Numbered from the stretch's first letter, positions 35,013 through 44,446 are shown. The stretch: 64,000 bases of DNA from Pseudomonas frederiksbergensis (GCF_003732705.1 NZ_MOBR01000042.1:124001-188000); one strand, 5' to 3'. Notes: a model not told the origin generated them from the sequence alone. A program made the numbers and translations.

Positions 35013-35435
35013 TTACTCGTCAGCGTTATCGCTGTTGTCGCTGTCATCACTGTCAACGCCTTCGGCGTCGGAGTGCTCAGGACGGTCGCGACGCTCACGG
35101 CGCTCACTGCGGTTTTCTTCAGCCTTGAGCATCTCGGATTGGCCGGTAACGGCTTCTTCGCGACGGATGACCAGGTTACGGATCACTGCATCGTTGTAGC
35201 GGAAGTTGTCTTCCAGCTCGGCCAGGGCCTTGCCAGTGCATTCAACGTTCAGCATCACGTAGTGAGCCTTGTGAACATTGTTGATTGCGTAGGCCAGTTG
35301 ACGACGGCCCCAATCTTCCAGACGGTGGATTTTGCCGCCGTCTTCTTCGATCAGCTTGGTGTAACGCTCTACCATGCCGCCGACTTGCTCGCTTTGATCC
35401 GGGTGGACCAAAAAGATGATTTCGTAATGACGCAT
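35013..35435 (-). CDS. rpsF: 30S ribosomal protein S6
   Basis: Small-subunit protein that dimerises with S18. The 140-residue product begins MRHYEIIFLVHPDQSEQVGG and ends with an acidic tail (DSDDSDNSDNADE), the region glutamylated by RimK in relatives. AAGGAG is 6 nt before the ATG. A stem-loop at 35457-35481 may bind the S6:S18 complex. Confidence 0.98.
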   Translation of the reverse strand: MRHYEIIFLVHPDQSEQVGGMVERYTKLIEEDGGKIHRLEDWGRRQLAYAINNVHKAHYVMLNVECTGKALAELEDNFRYNDAVIRNLVIRREEAVTGQSEMLKAEENRSERRERRDRPEHSDAEGVDSDDSDNSDNADE

Positions 35436-35456
35436 GAATGCTCCTTACGGGTTGTA

Positions 35457-35481
35457 GCCTGCCGCTCAAAAGCGGTCAGAC
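35457..35481 (-). promoter_or_regulatory. candidate S6:S18 autoregulatory leader hairpin
   Basis: On the minus strand GTCTG-A-CCGC and GCGG-CAGGC form a 9-bp stem with one bulged A, about 22 nt before rpsF. rpsF leaders in many bacteria contain a CCG-bearing hairpin bound by S6:S18. This one carries ACCG next to the bulge, but it does not match every feature I recall. Confidence 0.35.
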
Positions 35482-35644
35482 AAGGAGTGAATGACACTTA
35501 TGGACTTGCTTGCGATAGACACATGCGTGCCTGCCGTCACAGCAAGGGGCGCAATTGTAGAGAAGGGACAGGAGAGGTGCAAGGCAATTGGTGATTATTT
35601 GAACAGTTCGTTCACCCACCTATTTTTGCCACCCCACAAACCAC

Positions 35645-35737
35645 TGTAGGAGCAAAGCTTGCTCGCGATGAGGGCGGAACATTCAGCATTGATGCTGAAT
35701 GTTACACCGCTATCGCGAGCAAGCTTTGCTCCTACAG
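35645..35737. repeat. REP doublet between rlmB and rpsF
   Basis: Inverted arms TGTAGGAGCAAAGCTTGCTC and GAGCAAGCTTTGCTCCTACA, with a spacer palindrome (ATTCAGCATTGATGCTGAAT). Confidence 0.85.
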
Positions 35738-35748
35738 ACAGCTGTGTG

Positions 35749-36510
35749 TCAGGACTTTTTGGTGGCAGCCTTGACGCTGCGCTGGCGCTGGGCCTCAAAC
35801 AGGCAAACACCGGTCGCCACGGAAACGTTGAGGCTGCTGACGCTACCAGTCATCGGCAGGTGCACCAGGTAGTCGCACAGGTCGCGAGTCAGGCGACGCA
35901 TACCGCTGCCTTCGGCGCCCATGATCAGGATGGTCGGGCCGGTCATGTCTTGCTGATACAGACTCTGCTCAGCCTCGCCCGCCGTACCGACAACCCACAA
36001 GCCGCGCTGCTTGAGTTTTTCCAGGGTGCGCGCCAGGTTGGTCACGGCGACCAACGGAATCACTTCCGCCGCGCCGCAGGCCACTTTACGCACCGTCGGG
36101 GTCAGGGTCGCTGACTTGTCCTTCGGCACGATCACCGCCAGCGCACCGGCCGCATCGGCCGAACGCAGGCAAGCGCCGAGGTTGTGCGGGTCGGTCACGC
36201 CGTCGAGCACCAGCAGCAACGGCGCGCCTTCGGAGCGATCCAGCAACTCGTCGAGCATCGCCTCGCCCCAGACCTGGCTCGGACTCACGTCCGCCACCAC
36301 GCCTTGGTGCACGCCATCAACCCAGGCGTCGAGTTCACGACGCTCGGCGTTGCCGACGGGCACGCGATTTTCATTCGCCAGCGCGATCAGCGCCTGTACA
36401 CGCGGCTCGCTGCGGCCTTCAGCCAGCCAGATCTGCTTGACGCGTTTCGGGTGGTGACGCAGCAACGCTTCTACCGCATGCACGCCGTAGATTTTTTCCA
36501 ACTGACTCAT
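35749..36510 (-). CDS. rlmB: 23S rRNA (Gm2251) 2'-O-methyltransferase RlmB
   Basis: SPOUT-family methyltransferase that modifies G2251 in the ribosomal P site. The 253-residue product has an N-terminal substrate-binding domain (KIYGVHAVEALLRHHPKRVK). The three SpoU motifs follow: LDGVTDPHNLGACLRSADAA, IMGAEGSGMRRL and GSVSSLNVSVATGVCLFEA. It overlaps rnr by ATGA, an arrangement common in gammaproteobacteria. Confidence 0.96.
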   Translation of the reverse strand: MSQLEKIYGVHAVEALLRHHPKRVKQIWLAEGRSEPRVQALIALANENRVPVGNAERRELDAWVDGVHQGVVADVSPSQVWGEAMLDELLDRSEGAPLLLVLDGVTDPHNLGACLRSADAAGALAVIVPKDKSATLTPTVRKVACGAAEVIPLVAVTNLARTLEKLKQRGLWVVGTAGEAEQSLYQQDMTGPTILIMGAEGSGMRRLTRDLCDYLVHLPMTGSVSSLNVSVATGVCLFEAQRQRSVKAATKKS

Positions 36511-39131
36511 GACTTGGCCTTAGGTTTACGCGCCCCGCCGCTTTTGGCTGGGGCCGAGCCCGCTTTCGGCGGGCCTTTACGGTGTTTGCTCGGCTTGCTG
36601 CCGGGAGCCTTATCAGGCGCCGACCGTCCGGTCTTTCCCCCAGACGCCGCTTTACCGCCGCTTTTCGCTTCAGACAGTAACGCCTGTTTCAGTTCACGGC
36701 TTTTGCGCAGCTCGGCATTTTTCGCCGCCGCATCGCTCGGGCGATAGGCTTCGGGCGCTTTTTCCTTGGCAGGACGACGGCCGGTTTTTGCCGGAGCCGG
36801 TTCTGCCGCAGCAGCGGTTTTAGCCGCTGGCGCAGTGGCTTCAGTGCCACGCTTCTTGCGACCGATCGGCGCGCTGATGGTCTTTTCAGCCATCTCGAAG
36901 TCGATTTTGCGTTCGTCGAGATCGACGCGCATCACCCGCACTTCAACGGTGTCGCCCAGGCGGAAGCTGCGACCGGTACGTTCACCGGCGAGGCGGTGGT
37001 GCACAGGATCGAAGTGGTAGTAATCCCCCGGCAGCGCGGTGACGTGCACCAGGCCTTCGACGTAGATGTCGGTCAGCTCGACGAACAGGCCGAAACCGGT
37101 CACGGCGGTGATCACACCCGGGAACGATTCGCCCACGCGGTCTTTCATAAACTCGCATTTGAGCCAGTTCACCACGTCGCGGGTCGCTTCGTCGGCACGG
37201 CGCTCGCTCATCGAGCACTGCTCGCCGAGTTGCTCCAGGGCCGCTTCGTCGTACGGATAGATGCGCGCTTTCGGAATCGTCATCGCGCCGGCACGGCGAA
37301 CGTGCGGGGTGTCTTGCTTCGAATGGATAACGCTGCGGATCGCCCGGTGCGTGAGCAAGTCCGGGTAGCGGCGGATCGGCGAGGTGAAGTGGGTATAGGC
37401 TTCGTAATTCAGGCCGAAGTGGCCCTGGTTATCGGCACTGTACACCGCTTGGCTCAACGAACGCAGCATGACGGTCTGAATCAGATGGAAATCCGGACGA
37501 TCCTTGATGCTCGCCAGCAGTGCCTGGTAATCCTTCGGCGACGGGCCGTCCTTGCCTTTGTGCAGGGACAGGCCGAGCTCACCGAGGAAGGCGCGCAGTT
37601 TTTCCAGACGCTCCGGTGGCGGACCGTTGTGCACGCGATACAGCGCAGGAATTTCGTGTTTCTTCAGGAATTCAGCAGTGGCCACGTTGGCCGCGAGCAT
37701 GCATTCCTCGATCAGTTTGTGCGCATCGTTACGCACGGTCGGACGGATTTCGGCAATCTTGCGCTCGGTGCCGAAGATGATCCGGGTTTCCTGGGTTTCG
37801 AAATCGATCGCGCCACGCACGTGACGAGCGCCCAGCAACACTTTGTACAGTGCGTAAAGCTGCTTGAGGTGCGGCAGAACGTCGGTGTACTCGCCACGAA
37901 GCTGACGGGCTTCGGTGAGTTTCGGCGTTTCCAGCATCGCGCTGACTTTGTTGTAGGTCAGGCGAGCGTGGGAGTGAATCACCGCTTCGTAGAAGCAGTA
38001 GTCGGTCATCTCGCCGGTTTTGGAGATGGTCATCTCACAAACCATAGCCAGGCGATCGACATGCGGATTCAGCGAGCACAGGCCGTTGGACAGCTGCTCA
38101 GGCAGCATCGGCACCACGCGCTCGGGGAAGTACACCGAGTTGCCGCGAACCTGGGATTCGTTGTCCAGCGCCGAACCGATCTTCACGTAGCTGGAGACGT
38201 CGGCAATCGCCACGTACAACTTCCAGCCACCGGAGAACAGGCGCAGCTTGCCTGGCTTGGATTCGCAGTAAACCGCGTCATCGAAGTCGCGCGCGTCTTC
38301 ACCGTCGATGGTCACGAACGGCAGATGGCGCAGGTCGATGCGCTTCTCTTTGTCTTTTTCTTCGACTTCAGGCTTGAGCTTGGCGGCTTCTTTCAACACC
38401 GCCTCAGGCCATACGTGCGGGATATCGTACGCGCGCAGGGCGACATCGATTTCCATGCCCGGCGCCATGTAGTTACCCACGACTTCGACCACGTCGCCTT
38501 GCGGCTGGAAGCGCGGCGTCGGCCAGTGAGTGATCTTCACTTCGACGAACTGACCGATATTGGCATTGGCGTTGCGACCCGGCGTGACCAGCACTTCTTG
38601 CTGGATCTTCGGGTTATCCGCAACCACGAAGCCGATACCGCCCTCTTCGAAGTAACGGCCGACGATGGTCTCGTGGGCACGGGACACCACTTCGACGATC
38701 ATGCCTTCGCGGCGACCGCGACGGTCCAGGCCGGAAACACGGGCCAGGGCACGGTCACCGTCGAACACCAGGCGCATTTGCGCCGGGCTCATGAACAGGT
38801 CGTCACTGCCGTCGTCCGGGACCAGGAAGCCGAAACCGTCACGGTGACCGCTGATGCGGCCCAGGATCAGGTCGAGCTTATCCACAGGCGCATAGGTGCC
38901 GCGACGGGTATAGATGAGTTGAGCGTCGCGCTCCATGGCGCGCAGACGGCGACGCAGGGCTTCGATCTGGTCTTCTGTGGTCAGACCAAACTCCTCGACC
39001 AACTGCTCGCGGTTAGCAGGCGAACCTCGATCAGCAAGGTGCTGAAGGATCAGTTCGCGGCTAGGAATAGGGTTTTCATATTTTTCCGCTTCACGAGCGG
39101 CCTCGGGATCGAGGGACTGCCAATCGGCCAT
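36507..39131 (-). CDS. rnr: ribonuclease R
   Basis: Processive 3'-5' exoribonuclease that degrades structured RNA and takes part in rRNA and tmRNA quality control. The 874-residue product has an N-terminal helix-turn-helix, two cold-shock domains (LILGRISGHRDGFGFLVPDD), the RNB catalytic domain (DARDFDDAVYCE with the metal-binding Asp residues; HFTSPIRRYPDLLTHR) and an S1 domain (GVITAVTGFGLFVEL). A long Lys/Ala-rich tail (residues about 770-874) is typical. It is cotranscribed with rlmB. Confidence 0.96.
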   Translation of the reverse strand: MADWQSLDPEAAREAEKYENPIPSRELILQHLADRGSPANREQLVEEFGLTTEDQIEALRRRLRAMERDAQLIYTRRGTYAPVDKLDLILGRISGHRDGFGFLVPDDGSDDLFMSPAQMRLVFDGDRALARVSGLDRRGRREGMIVEVVSRAHETIVGRYFEEGGIGFVVADNPKIQQEVLVTPGRNANANIGQFVEVKITHWPTPRFQPQGDVVEVVGNYMAPGMEIDVALRAYDIPHVWPEAVLKEAAKLKPEVEEKDKEKRIDLRHLPFVTIDGEDARDFDDAVYCESKPGKLRLFSGGWKLYVAIADVSSYVKIGSALDNESQVRGNSVYFPERVVPMLPEQLSNGLCSLNPHVDRLAMVCEMTISKTGEMTDYCFYEAVIHSHARLTYNKVSAMLETPKLTEARQLRGEYTDVLPHLKQLYALYKVLLGARHVRGAIDFETQETRIIFGTERKIAEIRPTVRNDAHKLIEECMLAANVATAEFLKKHEIPALYRVHNGPPPERLEKLRAFLGELGLSLHKGKDGPSPKDYQALLASIKDRPDFHLIQTVMLRSLSQAVYSADNQGHFGLNYEAYTHFTSPIRRYPDLLTHRAIRSVIHSKQDTPHVRRAGAMTIPKARIYPYDEAALEQLGEQCSMSERRADEATRDVVNWLKCEFMKDRVGESFPGVITAVTGFGLFVELTDIYVEGLVHVTALPGDYYHFDPVHHRLAGERTGRSFRLGDTVEVRVMRVDLDERKIDFEMAEKTISAPIGRKKRGTEATAPAAKTAAAAEPAPAKTGRRPAKEKAPEAYRPSDAAAKNAELRKSRELKQALLSEAKSGGKAASGGKTGRSAPDKAPGSKPSKHRKGPPKAGSAPAKSGGARKPKAKS

Positions 39132-39292
39132 TAGAGAGTTTTCACCTTGTCTATATGCGGGTTAGTTTGGCATAGGCGTAATGAAACGGGAAATTTCAGG
39201 CTATGAGAGCCCATCTAAAGCCCTTTATCGACACCGCGAAGCTGATTTAAATGCCATCGGTGAAATTTTCCAGGTTTTTTTGACGACAGGGG

Positions 39293-39321
39293 TTTACAGT
39301 TAAAAAGACGCTCCGTATAGT
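39293..39321 (+). promoter_or_regulatory. sigma-70 promoter of tRNA-Leu
   Basis: TTTACA (39293-39298) and TATAGT (39316-39321) are separated by 17 bp. A GC-rich discriminator (GCGCGCC) follows, as expected for a stable-RNA promoter under stringent control. The tRNA begins 36 bp downstream. Confidence 0.75.
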
Positions 39322-39357
39322 GCGCGCCATCGACGACGCACTAGCGTTGCCGATACT

Positions 39358-39444
39358 GCCCAGATGGTGAAATTGGTAGACACGCCAGCTTCAGGTGCTG
39401 GTGACCGCAAGGTCGTGGAAGTTCGAGTCTTCTTCTGGGCACCA
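39358..39444 (+). tRNA. tRNA-Leu(CAG)
   Basis: The 87-nt sequence folds with acceptor arms GCCCAGA/TCTGGGC, anticodon stem CCAGC/GCTGG and the 7-nt loop TTCAGGT, so the anticodon is CAG and it reads CUG. The long variable arm (class II) and the T loop GTTCGAGTC are present. CCA is encoded at 39442-39444. No integrase gene flanks it. Confidence 0.97.
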
Positions 39445-39476
39445 ATTCAAATTTCAGAGTCGATCTGGAATTTCAC

Positions 39477-39500
39477 AAAAACCCGCGAAAGCGGGTTTTT
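39477..39500 (+). terminator. rho-independent terminator of tRNA-Leu
   Basis: AAAAACCCGC and GCGGGTTTTT form a 10-bp stem with loop GAAA, 32 nt after the tRNA. The T tract is part of the stem. Confidence 0.9.
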
Positions 39501-39543
39501 GCGTTTCTGGCCTCCCAGAATTTTCGAGAGTCAACGCGCGCCT

Positions 39544-39613
39544 CTGTAGGAGCAAGGCTTACCCGCGATGGCATCCTTGAAATCGCCATCGCGGGCAAGC
39601 CTTGCTCCTACAG
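39544..39613. repeat. REP doublet between tRNA-Leu and the iron ABC genes
   Basis: Inverted arms CTGTAGGAGCAAGGCTTACC and GGCAAGCCTTGCTCCTACAG, with GATGGC/GCCATC in the spacer. Confidence 0.85.
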
Positions 39614-39678
39614 GTTTAGCGTTTTGCCCCGAGCCCGCCCTGGCAGGGCCTTATCCTGCCCTCAAGGCGCACTTGAGA

Positions 39679-39700
39679 AACAATATCGTTTATCATTGTT
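39679..39700 (+). promoter_or_regulatory. candidate Fur box of the iron ABC genes
   Basis: Outer inverted repeats AACAAT and ATTGTT enclose ATCGTTTATC, giving the TATCATT half of the Fur consensus (GATAATGATAATCATTATC) plus partial symmetry. It lies 38 bp upstream of an iron-type binding protein gene. The match is partial. Confidence 0.4.
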
Positions 39701-39737
39701 GCAAGTTTTTGCAATGCGACAGTGAGGAACCCTGCGA

Positions 39738-40748
39738 ATGATGTTTCGAAATACCCTGCGCCGAGGCCTGACCTTTACCCTCCTCGGCCTGGCTCTCGCC
39801 ACTCCCCTCACCCAAGCCGCCGACCCGGTTTCCCTGACGCTCTATAACGGCCAACACAAGGAAGTCGGCGATGCAGTCGCCAAAGCTTTCGAAGCCAAGA
39901 CCGGGATTCACGTCAATGTACGCAAGGGCAGCAGCAACCAGCTCGCCAGCCAGGTCGTTGAAGAAGGCGACCGCTCCCCCGCCGACGTGATCTACACCGA
40001 AGAATCGCCGCCACTGAACAAACTTGGCGAACAAGGCCTGCTGGCCCAGACCGACGCCGCCACCCTCGCCGTCCTGCCGAAAGATTACGTCGCCGGCAAT
40101 GGTACCTGGATCGGCATCACCGCCCGGGTCCGCGTGGTCGCTTTCAACCCGAAACTGATCGACGAAAAAGACCTGCCCAAGTCGGTCATGGAGTTCTCCG
40201 ATCCAAAATGGCAAGGCAAGGTCGGTTTCGTACCCACCAGCGGCGCCTTCCAGGAACAGGCCGTGGCGATCATCAAGACCCACGGCATGGACGCTGCCGA
40301 AGAATGGCTGACTGGCCTGCGCGCGTTCGGCAAGGTCTACAGCAACAATATGGTTGCACTGAAAGCCGTGGAAAACGGCGAAGTCGCCACCGTGCTGGTG
40401 AACAACTACTACTGGTTCGCCTTGCAGCGTGAAAAAGGCCAGCTCGATTCGAAACTGCATTACTTCACCGGCGGCGACGTTGGCGGCTTGATCACCGTTT
40501 CCAGCGCGGCCGTGCTGAAATCCAGCAAGCATCCAAAAGAAGCCCAGCAATTCCTTGCCTACATGGCCAGCGAAGAAGGTCAGCGCGTGATCACCCAGAC
40601 CACCGCCGAATACCCACTGCACAAAGGCATGCAATCGGATCGTGGGCTCAAGCCGTTCAGCGAACTCGAAGCGCCGAAAGTCACCCCAGCCGACCTCGGC
40701 AATGCCGAAGAAGCCCTGGACCTGGAACGTGACGTTGGCTTGAACTGA
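39738..40748 (+). CDS. fbpA: iron(III) ABC transporter substrate-binding protein (FbpA/HitA family)
   Basis: Periplasmic protein that binds ferric iron for the adjacent permease. The 336-residue precursor has a signal peptide (about residues 1-28, ending TQAAD). The mature start VSLTLYNGQHKEV is typical of FbpA/FutA. Iron-binding tyrosines are probably those in VLVNNYYWFAL (about residues 222-232). Two adjacent ATG codons (39738, 39741) could start it. It overlaps the permease gene by TGATG. Confidence 0.88.
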   Translation: MMFRNTLRRGLTFTLLGLALATPLTQAADPVSLTLYNGQHKEVGDAVAKAFEAKTGIHVNVRKGSSNQLASQVVEEGDRSPADVIYTEESPPLNKLGEQGLLAQTDAATLAVLPKDYVAGNGTWIGITARVRVVAFNPKLIDEKDLPKSVMEFSDPKWQGKVGFVPTSGAFQEQAVAIIKTHGMDAAEEWLTGLRAFGKVYSNNMVALKAVENGEVATVLVNNYYWFALQREKGQLDSKLHYFTGGDVGGLITVSSAAVLKSSKHPKEAQQFLAYMASEEGQRVITQTTAEYPLHKGMQSDRGLKPFSELEAPKVTPADLGNAEEALDLERDVGLN

Positions 40749-42313
40749 TGAGCGCATCGCTATCCGCCCCTGCCTCGCGCGGAGGTAACGTGCCACGGCG
40801 CAAACGGCCGTCGATCTGGTTGTTGCTGCCGGTGTTGCTGCTGGTGGTGCTCAGCCTGTTGCCGCTGGCCTATGTCGGGCTCAAGACTTGGCAAGCGGGC
40901 TGGGCCGAAGCATTGCATCTGCTATGGCGGCCGTATGTGTTTGGCCTGCTGCGCAACACATTGTCGCTGATGATTGGCGTCACCCTGGCCTGCGGCGTGA
41001 CCGGGTTGTCCCTGGCCTGGCTGCTGGAGCGCAGCAATCTGAAGGGGCGGCGAATCTGGGGCGTGATCCTGTGCCTGCCTTTTGCCGTGCCGGCGTTTGT
41101 CAGCAGTTTTACCTGGGTTTCCCTCAGCGCGCATTTCGAGGGCCTGGGCGGGGCGATTCTGGTGATGACCCTGTCCAAGTATCCGCTGGTGTTTTTGCCG
41201 GTAGCGGCGACTCTGCGCAATCTTGATCCCTCCCTTGAAGAGTCCGCCCGCACCCTGGGGCAGAATCGCTGGGGCGTGTTTTTCCGGATCACCCTGCCGC
41301 TGCTCTGGCCGTCGCTACTGGCCGGCTCGTTGCTGATTGCGCTGCACATGCTGGTGGAATTTGGCGCGCTGTCGATCATCGGCCTGCAAACCTTCACTAC
41401 GGCGATCTATCAACAGTTCGAACTGGAATTCAGCAACGCCAACGCCGCGATGCTGTCGGCGGTGCTGTTGGCGCTGTGTCTGGTGCTGCTGTGGCTTGAG
41501 CTGCGGGTTCGCGGCAAGGGCCGACACGTGCGCACCGGTCAGGGCGCGGCGCGGCATGCCGAACAGGTTCGCCTCGGGCCTTGGGCTGCCGCCGGACAGG
41601 TTTATTGCCTGGCGCTGGCGATCATCGGCAGTGGCATCCCGCTGGGGATGCTCGCGTACTGGCTGGCGGTCGGTTCATCGGCGGCTTTCCCGATGGCGGC
41701 GATCAGCGAAGCACTGCTGTCGTCCCTGGCACTGTCTCTCGGCGGTGCGGCGCTGTGTCTGGTGCTGGCGGTGCCTGTCGGATTGCTGGTGGTGCGCTAC
41801 AAAGGCCAACTGGCAATCTGGGCCGAGCGCTTGCCGTATTTGCTGCACGCGTTACCAGGCCTGGTGATTGCCCTGACCCTGGTGTATTTCGCCCTGCACT
41901 ATGTGCCGGCGCTGTACCAGACGTCGATGTTGCTGCTGATCGCTTATGCGCTGTTGTTTCTGCCGCTGGCCCAGGCGCCGATTCGTACGGCACTGAATAA
42001 AGCGGCGCCACAACTGGAAGAGGCGGCGCGCACGCTGGGTGCGTCGTCGTTCAGTGCGTTTTGCCGGGTGACGTTGCCGATTATCTTCCCGGCGCTGGGC
42101 GCTGCGTTTGCGCTGGTGTTTCTGGATGCGATGAAGGAATTGACGGCGACGCTGCTGCTGAGCCCGACCGGGTTGAACACGCTGGCGACAGAGGTGTGGG
42201 CGCATACCGCGAACGTGGAATTTGCGGCGGCGGCGCCTTATGCGGCGTTGTTGATTTTGGTGTCGGGGCTGCCGGTTTATTTACTGACTACCCGGATGTA
42301 TTTGAGCCGTTGA
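40748..42313 (+). CDS. fbpB: iron(III) ABC transporter permease (FbpB/HitB family)
   Basis: Inner-membrane permease with two fused halves, each with the transporter coupling motif: EESARTLGQNRWGVFFRITL (about 164-183) and EEAARTLGASSFSAFCRVTL (about 422-441). The 521-residue length and about twelve helices fit FbpB. The gene for the ATPase (FbpC) is not next to it; a REP doublet and a chemoreceptor gene follow instead. The ATPase must be supplied from elsewhere or shared. Confidence 0.9.
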   Translation: MSASLSAPASRGGNVPRRKRPSIWLLLPVLLLVVLSLLPLAYVGLKTWQAGWAEALHLLWRPYVFGLLRNTLSLMIGVTLACGVTGLSLAWLLERSNLKGRRIWGVILCLPFAVPAFVSSFTWVSLSAHFEGLGGAILVMTLSKYPLVFLPVAATLRNLDPSLEESARTLGQNRWGVFFRITLPLLWPSLLAGSLLIALHMLVEFGALSIIGLQTFTTAIYQQFELEFSNANAAMLSAVLLALCLVLLWLELRVRGKGRHVRTGQGAARHAEQVRLGPWAAAGQVYCLALAIIGSGIPLGMLAYWLAVGSSAAFPMAAISEALLSSLALSLGGAALCLVLAVPVGLLVVRYKGQLAIWAERLPYLLHALPGLVIALTLVYFALHYVPALYQTSMLLLIAYALLFLPLAQAPIRTALNKAAPQLEEAARTLGASSFSAFCRVTLPIIFPALGAAFALVFLDAMKELTATLLLSPTGLNTLATEVWAHTANVEFAAAAPYAALLILVSGLPVYLLTTRMYLSR

Positions 42314-42318
42314 GATTG

Positions 42319-42386
42319 CCTTCGCGAGCAGGCTCGCTCCCACATTGGAATGCATTCCCCTGTGGGAGCGAGCCTGCTCGCGAAGA
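42319..42386. repeat. REP doublet between fbpB and the chemoreceptor gene
   Basis: Inverted arms TTCGCGAGCAGGCTCGCTCC and GGAGCGAGCCTGCTCGCGAA, only about 25 bp apart. Confidence 0.88.
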
Positions 42387-42409
42387 GGCCAGCCCAGGCA
42401 AAGAAAACC

Positions 42410-44344
42410 CTAAGCCCTGAACTGCCCCAGACTCGCCTTCAACTGCGCCGCCAAGCCATCCAGCACTTTGCCGCTGGCTGTGGTTTCCACCACGGCCTTA
42501 GCCGCTTTCTCAGCCTGAGCATGAATGGTTTCAACCCGACCCCGCACCGCTTGCGCGCCCTGCGCCTGATGGGCCGCGGCCTGGGTCGCCAGACCGATCG
42601 CCGCATGCACTTGCTCGACCGACGCCTGCACCGACTGCTGCAACCGCGCGCTGTCACGCAACACCAGCAAACCTTCGCTGGCCTGGCGCCCGGCCTGACC
42701 AATCGCCGCGACCGCCTCACGTGCACCTTGCTGCAACGCCACGATGTGCGCCTGGATATCGCCAGTAGAACTTTGCGTCTTGCTCGCCAGCGCCCGCACT
42801 TCATCTGCCACAACGGCGAACCCGCGACCGGTTTCACCCGCCCGCGCCGCTTCGATGGCCGCGTTCAGCGCCAGCAGGTTGGTTTGCTCGGCGATCCCGT
42901 GGATCACCGTCAACACGACTTCAATCTGTTCACTTTGCTGCGCCAGACGCTCGATAACTTTCGCACCGGTATCGACCTGGCCGGCCAATGCTTCAATCAG
43001 GCTGCCGACCTTCGCCGAGGTCCGGGTGTTCTCATCGGTGGCCTGACGAATATCCACAACCTGCTGCAAGGCTGCTTGCATCGCGTGACTTTCCGACTGC
43101 GCTTCATCGGCCATTTGCGACAGCGCGCGCAGGCTCTCGGCCACTTCATCGCGCTGCATGCCCGCCGCTTTATCGGCCCCGGCATTGCGCAAGGTCATGG
43201 CGCCGATTTCCACGCCGGTGCGCTGGGCCACGTCGCCCGCTTCACGCACGATCGGCTGCAACTTATCCACAAAGCGATTGACCGCCGAGGCCATGTCGCC
43301 GATTTCGTCCTTGCTGTTGATCTGCACACGCTTGGTCAGGTCACCCTCGCCCGCCGCCAGATCATCCATGGCGGCAATCAGCATTTTCAGGCGATTGACG
43401 ACGCGACGACCCAGCACCACGGCCAGCAACAGCAACACGCCAAAGCCCACCACCGCCAGACCCATACCGATGCGCCAGCGCAAAGTGCCCGCTGCTTGCT
43501 GCACGGTGCTGGTGGTGTTGGCCTGCATTTCTGACGCCGTGGACTGCGCCGACTTCAGACGCGCGCCCATCGCTGCGGCACTATCAGCCGCCGCGCCTTT
43601 GAGGCTGTCGCCGACCAGCTGATCGCTGCTGGCGATCAGCGCCGAGAAACGTTTGTCGAGGGCTGCCAGATCGACTTCCACGGAAGCGGTGGAGACGCCC
43701 ATCAAGACCTTGCCAATTTCCACGCCATTGGGGCTGATCGAGGCTTCGAGGTAGTAGACCGATGGATCGTTCTTCGCCGCATCCAGCACTTTGTCCAACG
43801 CACGCTCGCCCTGGCCTTTCTCCAGCAGCGCTTTGTTGATCGGGTTCTCGCGGTTCAAATAGCGCGTCAGGTGCTGGCCGGTGGCGTCGTCGTAGATCAC
43901 GAACAATACGTTTGGATTGCGCTGGGCGCGGCGGGCAAATTCGGACAGGGTAGGAACGTCGCTGTCCCACATGGCGCGGGGGGCGACCGAGGCCAGAAGT
44001 TGCGCCATATCATTGGCGGAGTCCTTCAGGTCTTTTTCCAAAGTCCCACGCAATTGCGCCTGCTCGTCCTTCAGACGTGAGGACAGACCGGCGGTGAGCC
44101 GCTGACGGGTGTTGGTGGACAGGCTGTCCAGGCTCGACGTGACCTCACGGCCCGCCTGCTCCAGCTCACCGGAGAGCTTTTGACTGTCAGCCCCCAGGCG
44201 CACACCGAGATCGGCTTCCAATGCAGTCACCGTGCTCCGAGTCAGGGCAACCGCAACCAGCACTTGCACCAAAAGGGCGATACCAAGGGTAACGAACACG
44301 GGCCGCAGAAGACGGCTTTGTAACAGTGAGAGAATGGCTGACAC
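42410..44344 (-). CDS. methyl-accepting chemotaxis protein
   Basis: The 644-residue transmembrane receptor has an N-terminal helix (about residues 13-33), a periplasmic sensor domain of about 250 residues, a second helix (GMGLAVVGFGVLLLLAVVLG, about 293-312) and a HAMP domain (RLKMLIAAMDDLAAGEGDLT). The cytoplasmic signalling hairpin has the conserved EQTNLLALNAAIEAARAG and GFAVVADEVRALA. There is no C-terminal pentapeptide for methylase docking. The ligand cannot be told from sequence. Confidence 0.93.
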   Translation of the reverse strand: MSAILSLLQSRLLRPVFVTLGIALLVQVLVAVALTRSTVTALEADLGVRLGADSQKLSGELEQAGREVTSSLDSLSTNTRQRLTAGLSSRLKDEQAQLRGTLEKDLKDSANDMAQLLASVAPRAMWDSDVPTLSEFARRAQRNPNVLFVIYDDATGQHLTRYLNRENPINKALLEKGQGERALDKVLDAAKNDPSVYYLEASISPNGVEIGKVLMGVSTASVEVDLAALDKRFSALIASSDQLVGDSLKGAAADSAAAMGARLKSAQSTASEMQANTTSTVQQAAGTLRWRIGMGLAVVGFGVLLLLAVVLGRRVVNRLKMLIAAMDDLAAGEGDLTKRVQINSKDEIGDMASAVNRFVDKLQPIVREAGDVAQRTGVEIGAMTLRNAGADKAAGMQRDEVAESLRALSQMADEAQSESHAMQAALQQVVDIRQATDENTRTSAKVGSLIEALAGQVDTGAKVIERLAQQSEQIEVVLTVIHGIAEQTNLLALNAAIEAARAGETGRGFAVVADEVRALASKTQSSTGDIQAHIVALQQGAREAVAAIGQAGRQASEGLLVLRDSARLQQSVQASVEQVHAAIGLATQAAAHQAQGAQAVRGRVETIHAQAEKAAKAVVETTASGKVLDGLAAQLKASLGQFRA

Positions 44345-44446
44345 TTAAAATCCCTCTGCTTGGCGCCATTAAATTGATGGCGCATCGGAAGCGATGCTTT
44401 TAATCAACATCACAGCAAAGGTCGTGCCGTCTGACAGGCAGATACG

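Larger units (their letters stand above)
35436..35748. other. intergenic region rpsF-rlmB
   Basis: This 313-bp gap carries the rpsF leader hairpin and a REP doublet at 35645-35737. No further gene is evident. Confidence 0.6.

Noticed and set aside
36996..39134. 712-codon open frame on the plus strand opposite rnr
   Set aside because: It mirrors rnr in the frame that GC-rich third positions keep open, has no recognisable domain and no ribosome-binding site. rnr shows full RNase R motifs.
44345..44400. Possible FliA (sigma-28) promoter upstream of the chemoreceptor gene
   Set aside because: TTAAAA and TTCCGAT occur on the minus strand but are only about 8 bp apart, far from the required 15.
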